From: Sergeia podlipaevii
Lineage: Eukaryota; Euglenozoa; Kinetoplastea; Trypanosomatida; Trypanosomatidae
DNA: 54,994 nucleotides
Reading direction: 5' to 3'
NCBI GenBank assembly: GCA_030849805.1
Contig: JASANZ010002149.1
Span: forward strand, 1 to 54,994
The stretch's first letter is position 1; each line of letters opens with the position of its first letter. Shown here in pieces: positions 44,904 through 54,819 of this stretch. Under the pieces are notes generated by a model. That model was not told where the DNA came from, ran no database searches, and was given only the letters and a program-made list of their open reading frames with translations. Made by a program: the position numbers and the translations under genes.

Positions 44904-45571
44904 GAGCGTGGAGAAGGATGACCACATTATTCCCTTCCCTTCTTTTTTTTTTTCTTCCTTCTTTCTCTCTTTCATCTTTGGATTCGAGACGATTGTATAG
45001 GATAAAGATGAAAATGTTTTGTGGGCAGTCTTTTGCTCTTTCTTTTGATGATGAGTGCGTTTGTATACTTGCGTGTAAAATCTCATTTCAGGAGTTCTTT
45101 TTTTTCTTTTTTTACGGTTTACGTTTTTTCATTTTGAATGTGCTAAAAAAAGAAAACAATACTTTATGTTGCTCCTCCTGGTGGGCTAGCCAATGGTCTT
45201 GTCGTGCTGATATGCGCATATTGATACTCCACTGTGTGTGTGTGTGTCTTGCCATTTTTTTTTAAAAGCATTGCTTCGCTGCCGCTATCTGTACACCACG
45301 GGGCACGCAGTTGGGAGACGACGGTGAACTGTGCTGTAGATTGCTACTCGCTAGCTAACATTCTTTCCATTACAGGGAGAATTTTATGAAACAATTTGCT
45401 TGACTATATATTATTGTTGTCATTGATGACTGATGTAACATTTTTTTTTTTGAAAAGGAGTGAAGGAAGCGCCTCCCGTGAAGCTCACAAGCGTGTTACT
45501 CTCGTTGTATAGTCCGAAATCCAAAGAAAGGACGATTGGGCACGCATGATTCATCTTACACACAATCATAC

Positions 45572-45593
45572 ATATATATATATATATATATAT
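45572..45593. repeat. (AT)n microsatellite
   Basis: Eleven AT units in the kinesin-IMP3 spacer. Confidence 0.9.
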
Positions 45594-45925
45594 CGATGAG
45601 AATAGAAAGACAGTATGTGTGTGTGAGAGAGTTCAACGGTATCATTGGTAAGTGCGTGAGCGTGATGAGGGGAACTCTATGACCAGTTGGATGTTATTGG
45701 TTGTTGTTGTTGTTGTTGTTGTTTTCGTTGGTTTTCTTTCTTGAAGAAAACAATATGATGATGCTATTCTGCGAGCTTGTCTTTTATGCTGAACACCCAT
45801 ATATATATATCAAAGAATCATTATTATTATTATTATTATTGTCTGCATTACTGAATAAAATGCGCAATGTACCGCGCTTGCGGTGTTCGCCCATATCTTC
45901 ATCTTTACAATAGGTAACGCCCATG

Positions 45926-45927
<2 letters not shown>

Positions 45928-45957
<30 letters not shown>
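45928..45957 (+). repeat. (TC)n microsatellite / polypyrimidine tract
   Basis: An uninterrupted TC dinucleotide run of about 15 units lies 150 bases upstream of the IMP3 start and continues into a T/C-rich tract. It is both a microsatellite and an ideal splicing tract; length variation could affect processing of IMP3 mRNA. Confidence 0.8.
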
Positions 45958-45965
<8 letters not shown>

Positions 45966-46106
45966 TTTTCTTCTATTATTTTTATTTTTTGTCTTCAACT
46001 GTTCTTCACATGTCTGAAATTGTTTTTGCACATATAGGAATTATTGCTAGTACGTAGGTTGCAGTAGCGGCAGTACCACCAGCGGATTTATATTTAGTAA
46101 AGCATC

Positions 46107-46790
46107 ATGTCTCGCGACACAGCGGAGCAGAAAGGTTTTAAGGCTGCTATGGGGAAAGAGGCATACAAGTCCCAACAGACCGCCATTAAACGCAGTAAGG
46201 CTAGCAAGTACACTCCAGCTTCTCAGCATTCAAAGGGAAACCCAATTCACCGCCAACTGAAGTTTCACGAGCGCAAGCTTCTTAAGAAGCATGACTTCAT
46301 GCAGTACCAGCAAGATAACTGGCATGAGCCGTACTGCATCACCAAGTACCACCTTGAGGATCGCGAGGATTACCGTCGGTATCTACGCCTGGTCGGCTTA
46401 ATCCGTCAGCTTCTTACGCAGCTGCGGTATCTTCCTGCTGATAGCAGGATCCGTATTCAGATCACTCAGCAGATTATGGAGAAACTCTACAACATGGGTC
46501 TTATCAACGAGAAGCTTGGTTTGGCTGAGGTGGACAAGGTGGGCGTGGAGGCTTTCTGCAAGCGCCGTCTGCCCACCGTGTTGCGCGATCTAAAAATGTC
46601 ACCAAACTGCAAGATGGCTGCGGAACTCGTGCATCACGGGCACGTGCGTGTGGGCACGACCCAGATGCGCGATCCTGCTTTCCTTGTGCCTCGTGGTCTT
46701 GATGACTACGTGATGTGGATGCCGGGGAGCAAGATTCGGCAGCACGTGGACTCTTTCAACGCCAAGAGGGATGACTTTGAGTACGCGTAA
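46107..46790 (+). CDS. IMP3: U3 snoRNP protein IMP3
   Basis: This 227-residue uS4-related component of the SSU processome pairs U3 snoRNA with pre-rRNA in the nucleolus. The family body begins at RQLKFHERKLLKKHDF and continues REDYRRYLRLVGLIRQLLTQLRYLP, CKRRLPTVLRDLKMS, the S4-type RNA-binding segment ELVHHGHVRVGTTQMRDPAFLV, and the terminal SKIRQHVDSFNAKRDDFEYA, all characteristic of IMP3. Compared with yeast and human proteins (about 184 residues), there is an extra basic N-terminal extension of about 48 residues. ATG 46107 lies shortly after TTTAG/AAAG; a start at the family position would need an internal methionine that is not present just before RQLKFH, supporting the extension. Confidence 0.96.
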   Translation: MSRDTAEQKGFKAAMGKEAYKSQQTAIKRSKASKYTPASQHSKGNPIHRQLKFHERKLLKKHDFMQYQQDNWHEPYCITKYHLEDREDYRRYLRLVGLIRQLLTQLRYLPADSRIRIQITQQIMEKLYNMGLINEKLGLAEVDKVGVEAFCKRRLPTVLRDLKMSPNCKMAAELVHHGHVRVGTTQMRDPAFLVPRGLDDYVMWMPGSKIRQHVDSFNAKRDDFEYA

Positions 46791-47651
46791 GGGACTGCAT
46801 GGCTTTCAGGCGTACTTTTCACCCAGTTTGCGTGTTTTCTTTTATCCGTTTACTTTTTTTTTTTTTTGGAAGTACTGACTTTCGAGGAGGTGGTGCGATT
46901 GCTGTCAACGTGTAACAATATTAACTGCAGCTGTAATAATCTCGCTATAATAACAGGTTAATATATATACATTTGAGATAGTCAAATTATTAAACACATG
47001 TATCTCTGTATGTGTATGTGTATGTGTTGTAAGTGAACCTGGGAGTTCAATGATTGTAAAGTTTTGCATTTCAGGAGGGAAAGTAGGGATCTTGAAAGTA
47101 CCTCTAGACTGAATTTTTTTTTTCAATTGCTCTTCGTATGTCCAACTATCAAGGCTGCTCCATTTTTTTTAAAATGTTGTTTGATTGTAACTGTTAATTT
47201 TAGAGAAACCACTTAGGATACTTGTCTGCATTTTATATACCTGCATTTTTTTTTTTTTAAAGACAAGGGACGCCGATACTCTCCCTCTTTGAAAATTTTA
47301 TTTTTTAATTGCTCCCCCGCAGCATTTTTTTTTTTTCCTTGCGTCTCGTTATCACAAATATACTAGTGTCAAATATTTATCAAGTGGGAGCGCTGTAGAG
47401 ATTTCTGTTCGTTTAAATTTTTTTTCTTCTAGATATTTCCTTTGTCTTGTGCATTTCACTGTGTTTTCTTTTTTATTATTTTCTTCGCTGCATCTCTTCA
47501 AATCGAGAGTCAACATCATCAGCAAGTGAGAGCAAAAAGCAGCGGAGCATATCTATCTTTAATAGGGTGGTGGGTCTGTTGCCTTTCTTTTTTTTTTTCT
47601 TACATTTCTGCGACTTTACGTGCGTCTGTCTCTGTGTGTGGTTTGTGCATC
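46791..47651. other. Intergenic spacer
   Basis: T-runs near 46853-46866, 47245-47260 and 47325-47336, GT repeat at 47006-47027, and a T/C tract at 47585-47601 before the MGC protein. No gene seen. Confidence 0.5.
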
Positions 47652-48092
47652 ATGGGCTGCAAGCTTGGCGTGAATGCGAAGCCACAGCCCTGGGTGGAGG
47701 GGAAGTATAGAGAAACCACGATTGATGACTCGTGTACTCCGCAGGTGTGTAGCGATAGTGGGATGCACAGCGCTCGGGCAGACGTCATCACTCCGCGTCC
47801 GGACCGGGTTCGAAGTGAGTCACCCAACTTATCTTTTTGTACAACCGATCTCAATGGGAGCTTCCATAATAGTAGTTTCATCTTAGAAAATGGCGACTGT
47901 CGCGTAGATAAGGCAGGCTTCATGCGGTCTAGCTATGACGACAAGCGTCACGCAAAGCCATCGTATAAGGTCTCCATCTCGTCTCACACAAGCGACGACC
48001 AGCTTGTTCTTGCCTGCATGGACTGTGGCGCTGAAATATGTAGCGATACAACTGGGCAGGTGTGTCCATTGACTGGGAAGCTGCACGTATAG
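47652..48092 (+). CDS. Hypothetical MGC-start protein, probably dually acylated
   Basis: The 146-residue protein begins MGCKLG. Gly2 followed by Cys3 is the standard signal for N-myristoylation plus palmitoylation, used by trypanosomatid flagellar and plasma-membrane proteins such as calflagins. The body is polar, Ser/Asp-rich and probably disordered. The C-terminal 35 residues contain LACMDCGAEICSDTTGQVCP, a C-x2-C...C...C arrangement that could bind zinc. The frame is open upstream to a TTG at 47442, but that part translates T-tracts; ATG 47652 is the natural start and creates the MGC signal. No family recognised. Membrane targeting is inference from the N-terminal hexapeptide. Confidence 0.72.
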   Translation: MGCKLGVNAKPQPWVEGKYRETTIDDSCTPQVCSDSGMHSARADVITPRPDRVRSESPNLSFCTTDLNGSFHNSSFILENGDCRVDKAGFMRSSYDDKRHAKPSYKVSISSHTSDDQLVLACMDCGAEICSDTTGQVCPLTGKLHV

Positions 48093-49715
48093 GCTCTCCA
48101 CTCACCCACTCGTGTGAGCGTGTAAAAGACGAGCGATGGCTGAGGGTTCTGCCAGATGAACCAATAGAATGAGAGTATCTCTTGGTGCGTGGGCCTCGGC
48201 AGTAGATTAGAAAATTAGAAAGAAGTTATAACTGCCTTTGTTGTCTGCTCACTCTTAACTCACATCTGCAGGTCTCTCTCTCTCACACAGTCATCTACTA
48301 TACTAGTCTTTATGGTTTTAATTGTTTTTTAAGCGTATTCTTTTTTTTTTTCTTCTAACCTCTTTTGCTCTACACAGTAGCCACCTTGAGAGGCTGAGTG
48401 GTTTGCACGTCTGTCTGCGTGTAGCGAGCGTGCTTTTAAATGTGTGAAGGTGGTCAAAGGCTGTTCATATCGATCGAGTAAAATGTAGCGCTTTATGTGC
48501 ACTACAGGATACCCTCGTTATATATGTACGGAGAGTTAGTACACTACGACGCACATAACGAGTACTACGCTTGTGAAGTTTCGCTGCTTTGTAATGATGG
48601 CAGAATTGCCCCCTCTTTGCATATTTTTTTTCTTTTTTTGTTGTTAAGAATGAATTTATCTTTTTTTTTTCAGATGGTTACGCTTTGCACTAAGTCGGCG
48701 TAAGGCCAATACTTAAAGAAGACTTTAAGTGGCCTTTGAAGTTTGTTTGGCGAAGCACCGTGGGTTGAATTCTTTGCGGCATGTGTAGTACTGTATTGTG
48801 CAAGTTGGCTTTGCACATGAACGCTAACTTCAGCTTTTTTCTTCTTCCTTTTTTCGTGAATCATGGCTGATATTACGAGTTTACATCTCTCTTCTGTTTC
48901 TTTCTCTTTTTTTTTCTTTTTTTCTTTTTTAAATTCAACTTGTTGCACAGCATAGCCACGCACACCTCTACATTTCCGTCTCTTTTTTTTATTCGTCACC
49001 AAGGAATATTTTTTTTTTTTAAGAAAAGATACATATTTTTTCCTCTTTGAGTTAACAATTCTATACATATCTTTTTTTTGTTCTCCTTTTGTTGGAGTAG
49101 GGAGCGTAGAGAAAACCAGAGAGGAGGACAAAAGTACAGGAGCGAAGCAAAAAAAAAAAAAACATTTTTAAAAATACTATTGCTGCGTTAAGCTTTTTTT
49201 TTTTCTGTTGTTGGCATTTTATTACTCAATCGCGGTGGGTGGAGGTGAGGGGATATCAGAAAATTGCACCGCTCAAGCCCAGTATCTCTTGTATCAGACG
49301 GTTTATAGCTTCGTACTGTGTGCAGTGAGATTTGGGAGTCAGATCATAGGCACACTGTATCAACTTTTATTTTTTGCTATTTGATTGCGTTTCTGTTGTC
49401 AGCATTGTTGTAGTTTGCATTTTTTTTGTTGTTGTTGTTAGTGGGCTGCCGTATATACATTCATTGCGTTCGGGTTTACTTTTTACTGTTATTGTTATTA
49501 CTATTTTTATTATTACTATCATTTTGTAGTTGGTTGCGCTTCTTTATCGTCTTAATCATCTCACTATCATCAGAAGGTGAAAAAGGCAAGCATATTGCAA
49601 TTTTTTTTTTCAGACAATATACACAAGGAGGCAACCAAAACAGATCTTGAAATCTCTTATTTAGCACTGCGAATACACCCAACAACAATAATAAAAGAAA
49701 AAAAAGGAGAAACAT
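48093..49715. other. Long spacer, 1.6 kb, mostly T-rich
   Basis: Contains many T/C tracts (48335-48380, 48621-48675, 48900-48930, 49010-49020, 49193-49204, 49601-49611). An island of normal composition lies at about 48381-48615. Apart from the weak ORF at 48524 (listed separately) no gene is supported. Confidence 0.5.
48524..48703 (+). CDS. Weak candidate small ORF, 59 residues
   Basis: After a good acceptor (T/C tract ending ACACAG at about 48380), an ATG at 48524 opens a 59-residue frame. It starts MYGELVHYDAHNEYYACEV, a plausible soluble segment, and then becomes a hydrophobic Leu/Phe-rich helix encoded by T-tracts. Two or three short upstream ATGs intervene in the leader. The first 33 codons look protein-like; the rest could be chance. 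Confidence 0.22.
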   Translation: MYGELVHYDAHNEYYACEVSLLCNDGRIAPSLHIFFLFLLLRMNLSFFFQMVTLCTKSA

Positions 49716-50477
49716 ATGAGCGGAAACAACTCTCGCAGTAACCGCCGGAGGGAAATGGACGTCATGAAGCTCATGAAGTCACCCCGGCGGGTAGTGTATC
49801 CATCAGATAACGTGTCGGAATTTTGGGTAGAATTTGAGGGGCCTGAGGGCACCCCGTACGAGGATGGGGTATGGGTACTACACGTCACACTTCCTGAGGA
49901 GTACCCATTCAGATCCCCATCTATCGGGTTTTCTAATCGCATTCTTCACCCCAATGTTGATGAGACAAGCGGGACTGTGTGTCTAGATGTTATCAATCAA
50001 ACGTGGACGCCAATGTATGAGCTGGAGAATATATTTGACGTATTTCTACCACAGCTGTTGCGCTATCCCAACCCAGCAGATCCACTGAACCCAACCGCTG
50101 CGAGTCTTATGCAAAGTGATCCCATTGGCTATGTGACGCTACTCCAAGAGCACGCTGCACAGTACGCTACACGCGAACGAGCACTTGCCTGTATTCCGGT
50201 GCCGTACGGGCCCATCAGTAATGGCAGCAGCAACTGTGGTGATGTCGAGGCAAATCGTGTTGATATGCTCAATGGTAACGGTACTAGCGGAGGGGTGGTC
50301 AATGGCAATGGGACCGCAGATCACAGCGCAAACAGCAATGGCCACGCACCACCACTGTATGTGGAGGTGAATGGTGATTTCACAAACGGTGCAGGCGGGG
50401 TAATGTCAGCCGCTGCTGCCGCGGTGATGGACTTGCCGACAGAAGAGGAGTATGTGCCGGATGAAATTGAACTGTAG
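49716..50477 (+). CDS. Ubiquitin-conjugating enzyme E2, UBE2H type
   Basis: The 253-residue E2 has a catalytic core (about residues 10-155) that matches UBE2H/Ubc8: [79 protein letters not shown]. The active-site cysteine is Cys89, preceded by HPN, and [16 protein letters not shown] follows. Ubc8 in yeast works with the GID ligase on gluconeogenic enzymes. The C-terminal tail (about 165-253) is longer than usual, Asn/Gly-rich in the middle and ends in a hydrophobic/acidic segment ([11 protein letters not shown]); acidic C-termini are characteristic of the subfamily. ATG 49716 is the first ATG and gives the standard N-terminus. Confidence 0.95.
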   Translation: MSGNNSRSNRRREMDVMKLMKSPRRVVYPSDNVSEFWVEFEGPEGTPYEDGVWVLHVTLPEEYPFRSPSIGFSNRILHPNVDETSGTVCLDVINQTWTPMYELENIFDVFLPQLLRYPNPADPLNPTAASLMQSDPIGYVTLLQEHAAQYATRERALACIPVPYGPISNGSSNCGDVEANRVDMLNGNGTSGGVVNGNGTADHSANSNGHAPPLYVEVNGDFTNGAGGVMSAAAAAVMDLPTEEEYVPDEIEL

Positions 50478-51924
50478 AAAGCAAAACTAAAGCTTGCTTG
50501 AAACGTGCATACGGAGAAAGAAAGAGAGACCTGTTCATCAACAAGACAAATAGGACCTTTCCCTCTTCTTCTATTTTTCTCTTACCCTCTTCTCCATCTT
50601 CTTTCTCTTCTTTTTTTTTTTGCCTGTGCACACACCCAAGAGGGGGTGCTGCTGTTGCGTGCGTGTTTTGCTTTACGCGCATGCTCATGACAACGTGTGC
50701 GCTTGGCACAAGATTCTTTTTCTTTTTTAAAAAAAACTTATAAAGAGCCATTGAGAATACTGATTGCCATGGGGGTTCATAGTGCTTGATTGCTCTCTGC
50801 TATATATATATTATCATTCTTTTCCGTCATCATTATCTGTTGTTGTTTTATATAGTTCTTTTTTTTTTTTTGAGGGGAGGGGAGCGTACTTGGTCCCTTG
50901 TATTTGCTGCTTGCTGCTTTATTATAAATATATATATACCAGTGACTGCATGGATTTATGAGTCTCTCTCGTTTATTATTATTATTATGAAATCTTTTTT
51001 TTTTTTTTCAACGTTGGCTCTTATTAATTAGGCCCTTCCCTTTTTTTTTTTCCTTTTTCTATTATCTATCAGTTGTTTACGCTTTTTTTTTGTTGTTTCC
51101 TCTGACTCTGAATCAGGACAGTGTGTGTTGTATATTTATGTATTGGAATGATCAGGCTGTGATATACAAACATAGCGAGGCAGATCTCTTTTTTGAATAT
51201 ACATATATGCGTGTGTGTGTGTACGTTCATCTTGTATGGCAGTCATAGATTACGCTTGCTGCCTCCGCCGTTCTCTCTACCCCCCTTTTTTCTCTTCTTG
51301 ATGTTCTATAATTTTATTTTATACCGATCATGACGATGTGCTTTTTTTTTTGGTTTAGAGGCTGTTGCTGGCCGTAATGAAGGTGGGGAGTGGGGAGGGG
51401 CAATTCACTTCCTCCGCGGATTACAAAAGGGAAGTGGCAATCATGTGTTTGGCTATGCGTATGTGCTTCTGGAAGGAAATGATTTTAGGGGACAGGAAGA
51501 GATCAGAGGGAAAGCAAGCCAAGTCATGAAACTTTTTTTTCTATGTGTGTTTGTGCCGGCTGCCGGAGATATGGGTGCTTTTTCAATTGCGCGTGAGAGG
51601 CGGCACCATGATTGTTTCATGGCATTTCTCAGTAAAAAATGAATAAGGTGGGGGACACAGTTAAACGCGTTGTGATCTGGCATATATCTAGAGGTAGGGG
51701 GGAAGATAATTGGAAAGGGTGGGAAGCAAAGGATACTCTTATGTATGTGTATTTGTGCCCCCCTCTCAATGTTTCTTTTTTTTACCTTTTTGCTACTCGT
51801 TTCCTTTTTTTCTGTTACTACCACGCGTGCGCAATTTTTTTTTATTCATCTAGGTTGTTTGAAAACGTTATATATCTTAAAGTTTGCGCTTTCCTACCTT
51901 GAATTTTTTTTTTCTTTCGCTTGT
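50478..51924. other. Long spacer with possible small ORFs
   Basis: Mostly T-rich with AT runs. A segment of ordinary composition at about 51359-51640 follows a T-run plus AG (51341-51358); a 50-residue ORF inside it is listed separately. A GT-run lies at 51208-51222. No other gene supported. Confidence 0.5.
51377..51529 (+). CDS. Candidate small ORF, 50 residues
   Basis: A T-run ending GGTTTAG (AG at 51357-51358) is followed 18 nt later by an ATG at 51377. The frame encodes 50 residues starting MKVGSGEGQFTSSADYKREV, with a short Met/Cys-rich hydrophobic middle (AIMCLAMRMCFW) and a basic tail. The acceptor-to-ATG spacing is right for a real gene and composition is balanced. A second frame is also open here without an ATG. 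I recognise no family; chance is quite possible. Confidence 0.25.
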   Translation: MKVGSGEGQFTSSADYKREVAIMCLAMRMCFWKEMILGDRKRSEGKQAKS

Positions 51925-52242
51925 ATGTTGATATTGCTGTTGTCTCTGAAGAGACGAAAAGAAACGGGAGAGCAGTGCGGCAAGTGTTACAACAAACTGG
52001 GAACAGCTTTCTCTTTGGATATATGCATGCAGCCGGACCTCAAGTACATTGCAGCTTCAACAGATGTGCCTTTTAATGGTCTTGGTGGTATTTGCCATCT
52101 GGGTGCACATGCGGGTTTATGCGGTGTGTGTAGCTATTGTGTGTTCTCAGCGTACAAGGTGAAGTACCGAGGTGAAGTGTCTAGGGTGGGACGCTGCCAG
52201 CTGCACAGCTCTGAGACAGCCCGAAAGTCAATATATCATTGA
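51925..52242 (+). CDS. Candidate small cysteine-rich protein, 105 residues
   Basis: From ATG 51925 the frame reads a short hydrophobic start (MLILLLSLKRRKETGEQ), then C18-x2-C21, C34, C57, C66-x2-C69-x2-C72 and C91, with CGKCYNKLG and GLCGVCSYCVFSAYKVKYRG. Two CxxC-type pairs could bind zinc. The last 90 codons use a balanced codon set (TGC/TGT, AAG, GTG), unlike the surrounding T-tracts. The frame is open upstream to GTG/ATG 51745, but that part is tract translation; an acceptor at about 51853 (TTTTATTCATCTAG) would give a 70-nt leader. No family recognised. It fills part of an otherwise unusually long gap (50478-53090), which adds modest support. Confidence 0.5.
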   Translation: MLILLLSLKRRKETGEQCGKCYNKLGTAFSLDICMQPDLKYIAASTDVPFNGLGGICHLGAHAGLCGVCSYCVFSAYKVKYRGEVSRVGRCQLHSSETARKSIYH

Positions 52243-52368
52243 ATAGAAAGAGGAGAGAGGTATGATAAAAAAAAAAATAGAAGAAGGAACCAAAACTGTT
52301 TTCTTTTACGCCTTTTCATCACACTTTTTTTTTACTCATTTTGTCTGTCTTCACTATCTTATTTCCTT

Positions 52369-52403
<35 letters not shown>

Positions 52404-53090
52404 ATTTTTTTTGAGACATCAAACGAATATATGTCCTTTATGCTTGAACTTGCGCTTTTTTTTTTGTGCGTGTGTCGCCGGCCTTTGATCTTGAAAGCAA
52501 GAAGATACTATCTCAGAGTTGACTCTTTTTTATTGCTTCCTCTTTTTTTTTCTTTTGTACTTGCAAGGGAATATCTACCTGTGTCACTGCTGTGAAGCAG
52601 GACGAATGTATCCACTCACGTTTCTCCGTCGTCACCGTGTGTGAAGAAAAAGCAACAACCTATGCACCTATATGAATAAACGCTTGGTGGAGCGCATGGG
52701 CAATTAATATGCATTTTTTTTTTGTTGCTGTTGTTGCGCTGCCTTACTGCCCATTCAAGAGAAGTAATATTTTTGTGCTTGCCCACTGATTTCATAGACT
52801 CCTTTTCACCAACAGGGGCGCTGAAAATTGCAATGTTCGTCACTGATTGCTATGCCTTCCCTCTTTTTGTTGTGGTTGTTTTCTCTCTTTTCTTCTGATT
52901 TGTGACACCTTTTCCTGAACTCGGCGTATGCTCCAGTACTTGACTCACAGGAAAAATTATATAAACGAATAGTTGACAAGCGTCTCTTTGTTTTCTTTAA
53001 AACTACGAGAAGGCAGAGACAGAGTGTGCGTGTGTGGATATATTTGGTTAATGCGTCTGCTATATATAAAGAAGCGCAGATAGGTTTCTC
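52243..53090. other. Intergenic spacer with TA microsatellite
   Basis: (TA)n at 52376-52401, A-run at 52268-52277, T/C tracts at 52527-52554 and 52855-52900. No gene seen. Confidence 0.5.
52376..52401. repeat. (TA)n microsatellite
   Basis: A nearly perfect TA dinucleotide run within the spacer before the Mut7-C gene. Confidence 0.9.
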
Positions 53091-53990
53091 ATGAATAGTT
53101 CTTCTCATCAAGAAAGTGAAGCACCACGACAGCGGTTTATCATGGATTATAGCATGAATAAGGTAGCCAAATATTTTCGTTTGCTCGGCTACGACACCAT
53201 ATGCGACCGTGTCGTACTTCAGCGCGATATTCTGCGCATTGCCACTGAAGAGCGACGGCGTTTGATCACCAGCAGTCGATGTCTTCAGGAACAGGTGGAG
53301 GCTCACAACCGTCACATTCGCAAACTGACTGCCTGCTCCGCTGGCACGCGCCGGCACGTTGTAGCGTACGACTCAGATGGCGAATCCATTTATTCTGACA
53401 ACTCTGACGGTTGTTTAGGCGAAATCTCAGTCGTATTCATCGATCAATGGCGGAGAAAAGATTTTAATGCAGCCATGGTGAAGGTAATTCGCGCTGCATC
53501 GCTCTCTTATGACATCTCGCTCGTGTTCTCTCGATGTGTTACGTGCAATGAAGTTCCGGTAGACGTGAGGAAGGTGACTGTGGAGGCGCGGGTGGATCCA
53601 AAGATTTACGCCATGTACGAAGGGTTTGCCGAGTGCCCCAAGTGTCGCAGGGTATTTTGGGGATTCGATGGAGAGAAGGTCAGCAACTACAAGAGCTTCC
53701 GTACGCTGGGGCTGCTCCGGTCACTTTGCCAAGCAGCAGGGACCCCTATTCGAGATGAGACACTTTCCCTGTCAAGTCTGAGTGCTTTCCGCTCCTTTCC
53801 TCGTGTGGTCAAGGCAACTGTGTTTTCGTATCTTGAGGCGGAAGACCTTGGCAGCATGGCGCTTGTCTTCCCAATTTTGGGAAATCTTCTGGCGGAAGTA
53901 CTGGAGTGCCGTCGCCTTGGGAGTCCAGTGAAGGAGTTTCGCGAGATCAAGCGACAAAATGCAAGGAGGTGCCTCAATGATACGAAGTAG
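53091..53990 (+). CDS. Mut7-C RNase-domain protein with F-box-like C-terminus
   Basis: The 299-residue protein's residues 15-195 match the Mut7-C domain, a PIN-fold ribonuclease module fused to a zinc ribbon. RFIMDYSMNKVAKYFRLLGYDT contains the conserved Asp19 and GYDT; RRRLITSSR is the next element. The zinc ribbon is C149-x2-C152 (SRCVTCNEV) with C182-x2-C185 (ECPKCRRVFWG). An acidic/Ser linker sits between (about 92-108). Residues about 233-275 (FRSFPRVVKATVFSYLEAEDLGSMALVFPILGNLL) resemble an F-box, which would recruit SKP1/cullin ligases. Metazoan Mut-7/EXD3 has a 3'-5' exonuclease before Mut7-C; here that is absent. ATG 53091 follows TTTCTC and gives a short leader; a second ATG at residue 18 is possible. 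Confidence 0.82.
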   Translation: MNSSSHQESEAPRQRFIMDYSMNKVAKYFRLLGYDTICDRVVLQRDILRIATEERRRLITSSRCLQEQVEAHNRHIRKLTACSAGTRRHVVAYDSDGESIYSDNSDGCLGEISVVFIDQWRRKDFNAAMVKVIRAASLSYDISLVFSRCVTCNEVPVDVRKVTVEARVDPKIYAMYEGFAECPKCRRVFWGFDGEKVSNYKSFRTLGLLRSLCQAAGTPIRDETLSLSSLSAFRSFPRVVKATVFSYLEAEDLGSMALVFPILGNLLAEVLECRRLGSPVKEFREIKRQNARRCLNDTK

Positions 53991-54465
53991 CAGTGATGGA
54001 CACTGTGATTTGTTTTGGTGATAAATATTGCCACTCATGGTGAAGCGGATGAAGTCCCAGGATCCTCCATTTTCTGGTGTGCTTCTATTCCCCCCCCCCT
54101 CTTTTTGAGAGTAATATTGATTATATTGCAGCACCTAAGCGCCTCTCTACTTACTCAATTGAGAGTTGGGGAATGGACAACGATTAAAAGTCAGCACTTT
54201 AAATATATATATGTATTACGATGGTTCTTCAATCGGATATTCACATTTTGAGTTATCTGCGCTGCATGAATCTACCGTACGCTGTGCCTTGCTATATATT
54301 TGCTCATTTACCGCACTTTTTTTTCTCCCTCTCTTTCTTTATCTCTCTGGTGTGTTCTGTGTGTATGCTTTCCTCATCAGTGGGTTTTAGTTGTAGTGAG
54401 TCTCTTCCCTCTTCTTCGCGTTTGGCTGTGCCTCTACCCCCCCCCCCCCGCTACACTAATATATC
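53991..54465. other. Intergenic spacer
   Basis: C-runs at 54090-54099 and 54437-54450, and T/C tracts (54317-54345, 54399-54420) before LSM4. No gene seen. Confidence 0.5.
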
Positions 54466-54819
54466 ATGAGCGCAGTAGTACGCAAGGTGATCACACCTAT
54501 TGATATTCTCCGTAACTGCCGTGGCAAGCCGGTCTCTATTGAACTTGTAAGCAGAGAGACAGTCAACGGGACTGTCATGAGCGTAGATAGGGCAATGAAT
54601 GTGGTAGTGAAGCAGGGCATCCGCACCGCTGCCGATGGAGAGCACTTTTGGAAGTCGCGGGAGTGTCTTATTCGCGGTGCCACCATCAAGAACGTACGCA
54701 TGGACGAGAGCGCGCTTAAGGTAGCCGTGTACGCCGCCAAGGGTGGTGCGCGCAAGGGCGGGGGTCCTCGCCGTGCTCCGGCCTCAGTTCCGAAAGCTCA
54801 GAAACACGCCCGCGTATAG
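54466..54819 (+). CDS. LSM4: Sm-like protein LSM4
   Basis: The 117-residue Sm-fold protein is part of the Lsm2-8 ring bound to U6 snRNA (nucleus) and, outside trypanosomatids, of Lsm1-7 in mRNA decay. Sm motif 1 is visible in KPVSIELVSRETVNGTVMSVDRAMNVVV, with the VDRAMN turn. The Lsm4-specific motif 2 reads GEHFWKSRECLIRGATIKNVRM, where other Lsm4 proteins have [20 protein letters not shown]. That separates it from SmD1 and SmD3. The C-terminus is Gly/Lys/Arg/Ala-rich (KGGARKGGGPRRAP), like the RG-rich tail of Lsm4. ATG 54466 gives the usual short N-terminal helix. Confidence 0.9.
   Translation: MSAVVRKVITPIDILRNCRGKPVSIELVSRETVNGTVMSVDRAMNVVVKQGIRTAADGEHFWKSRECLIRGATIKNVRMDESALKVAVYAAKGGARKGGGPRRAPASVPKAQKHARV

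Larger units (their letters stand above)
44904..46106. other. Long spacer rich in microsatellites
   Basis: These 1.2 kb between kinesin and IMP3 contain (AT)n at 45572-45593, (TTG)n at about 45690-45722, (ATT)n at about 45821-45840 and (TC)n at 45928-45957. A segment of ordinary composition (about 45258-45500) has no ORF of note. No gene recognised. Confidence 0.55.

Noticed and set aside
48670..49131. Minus-strand Lys-rich frame of 153 codons
   Set aside because: Lys runs are the complement of T-tracts; antisense to the cluster.
51745..51924. Hydrophobic N-terminal half of the 165-codon frame
   Set aside because: Phe/Leu-rich translation of T-tracts; only the part from ATG 51925 looks coding.
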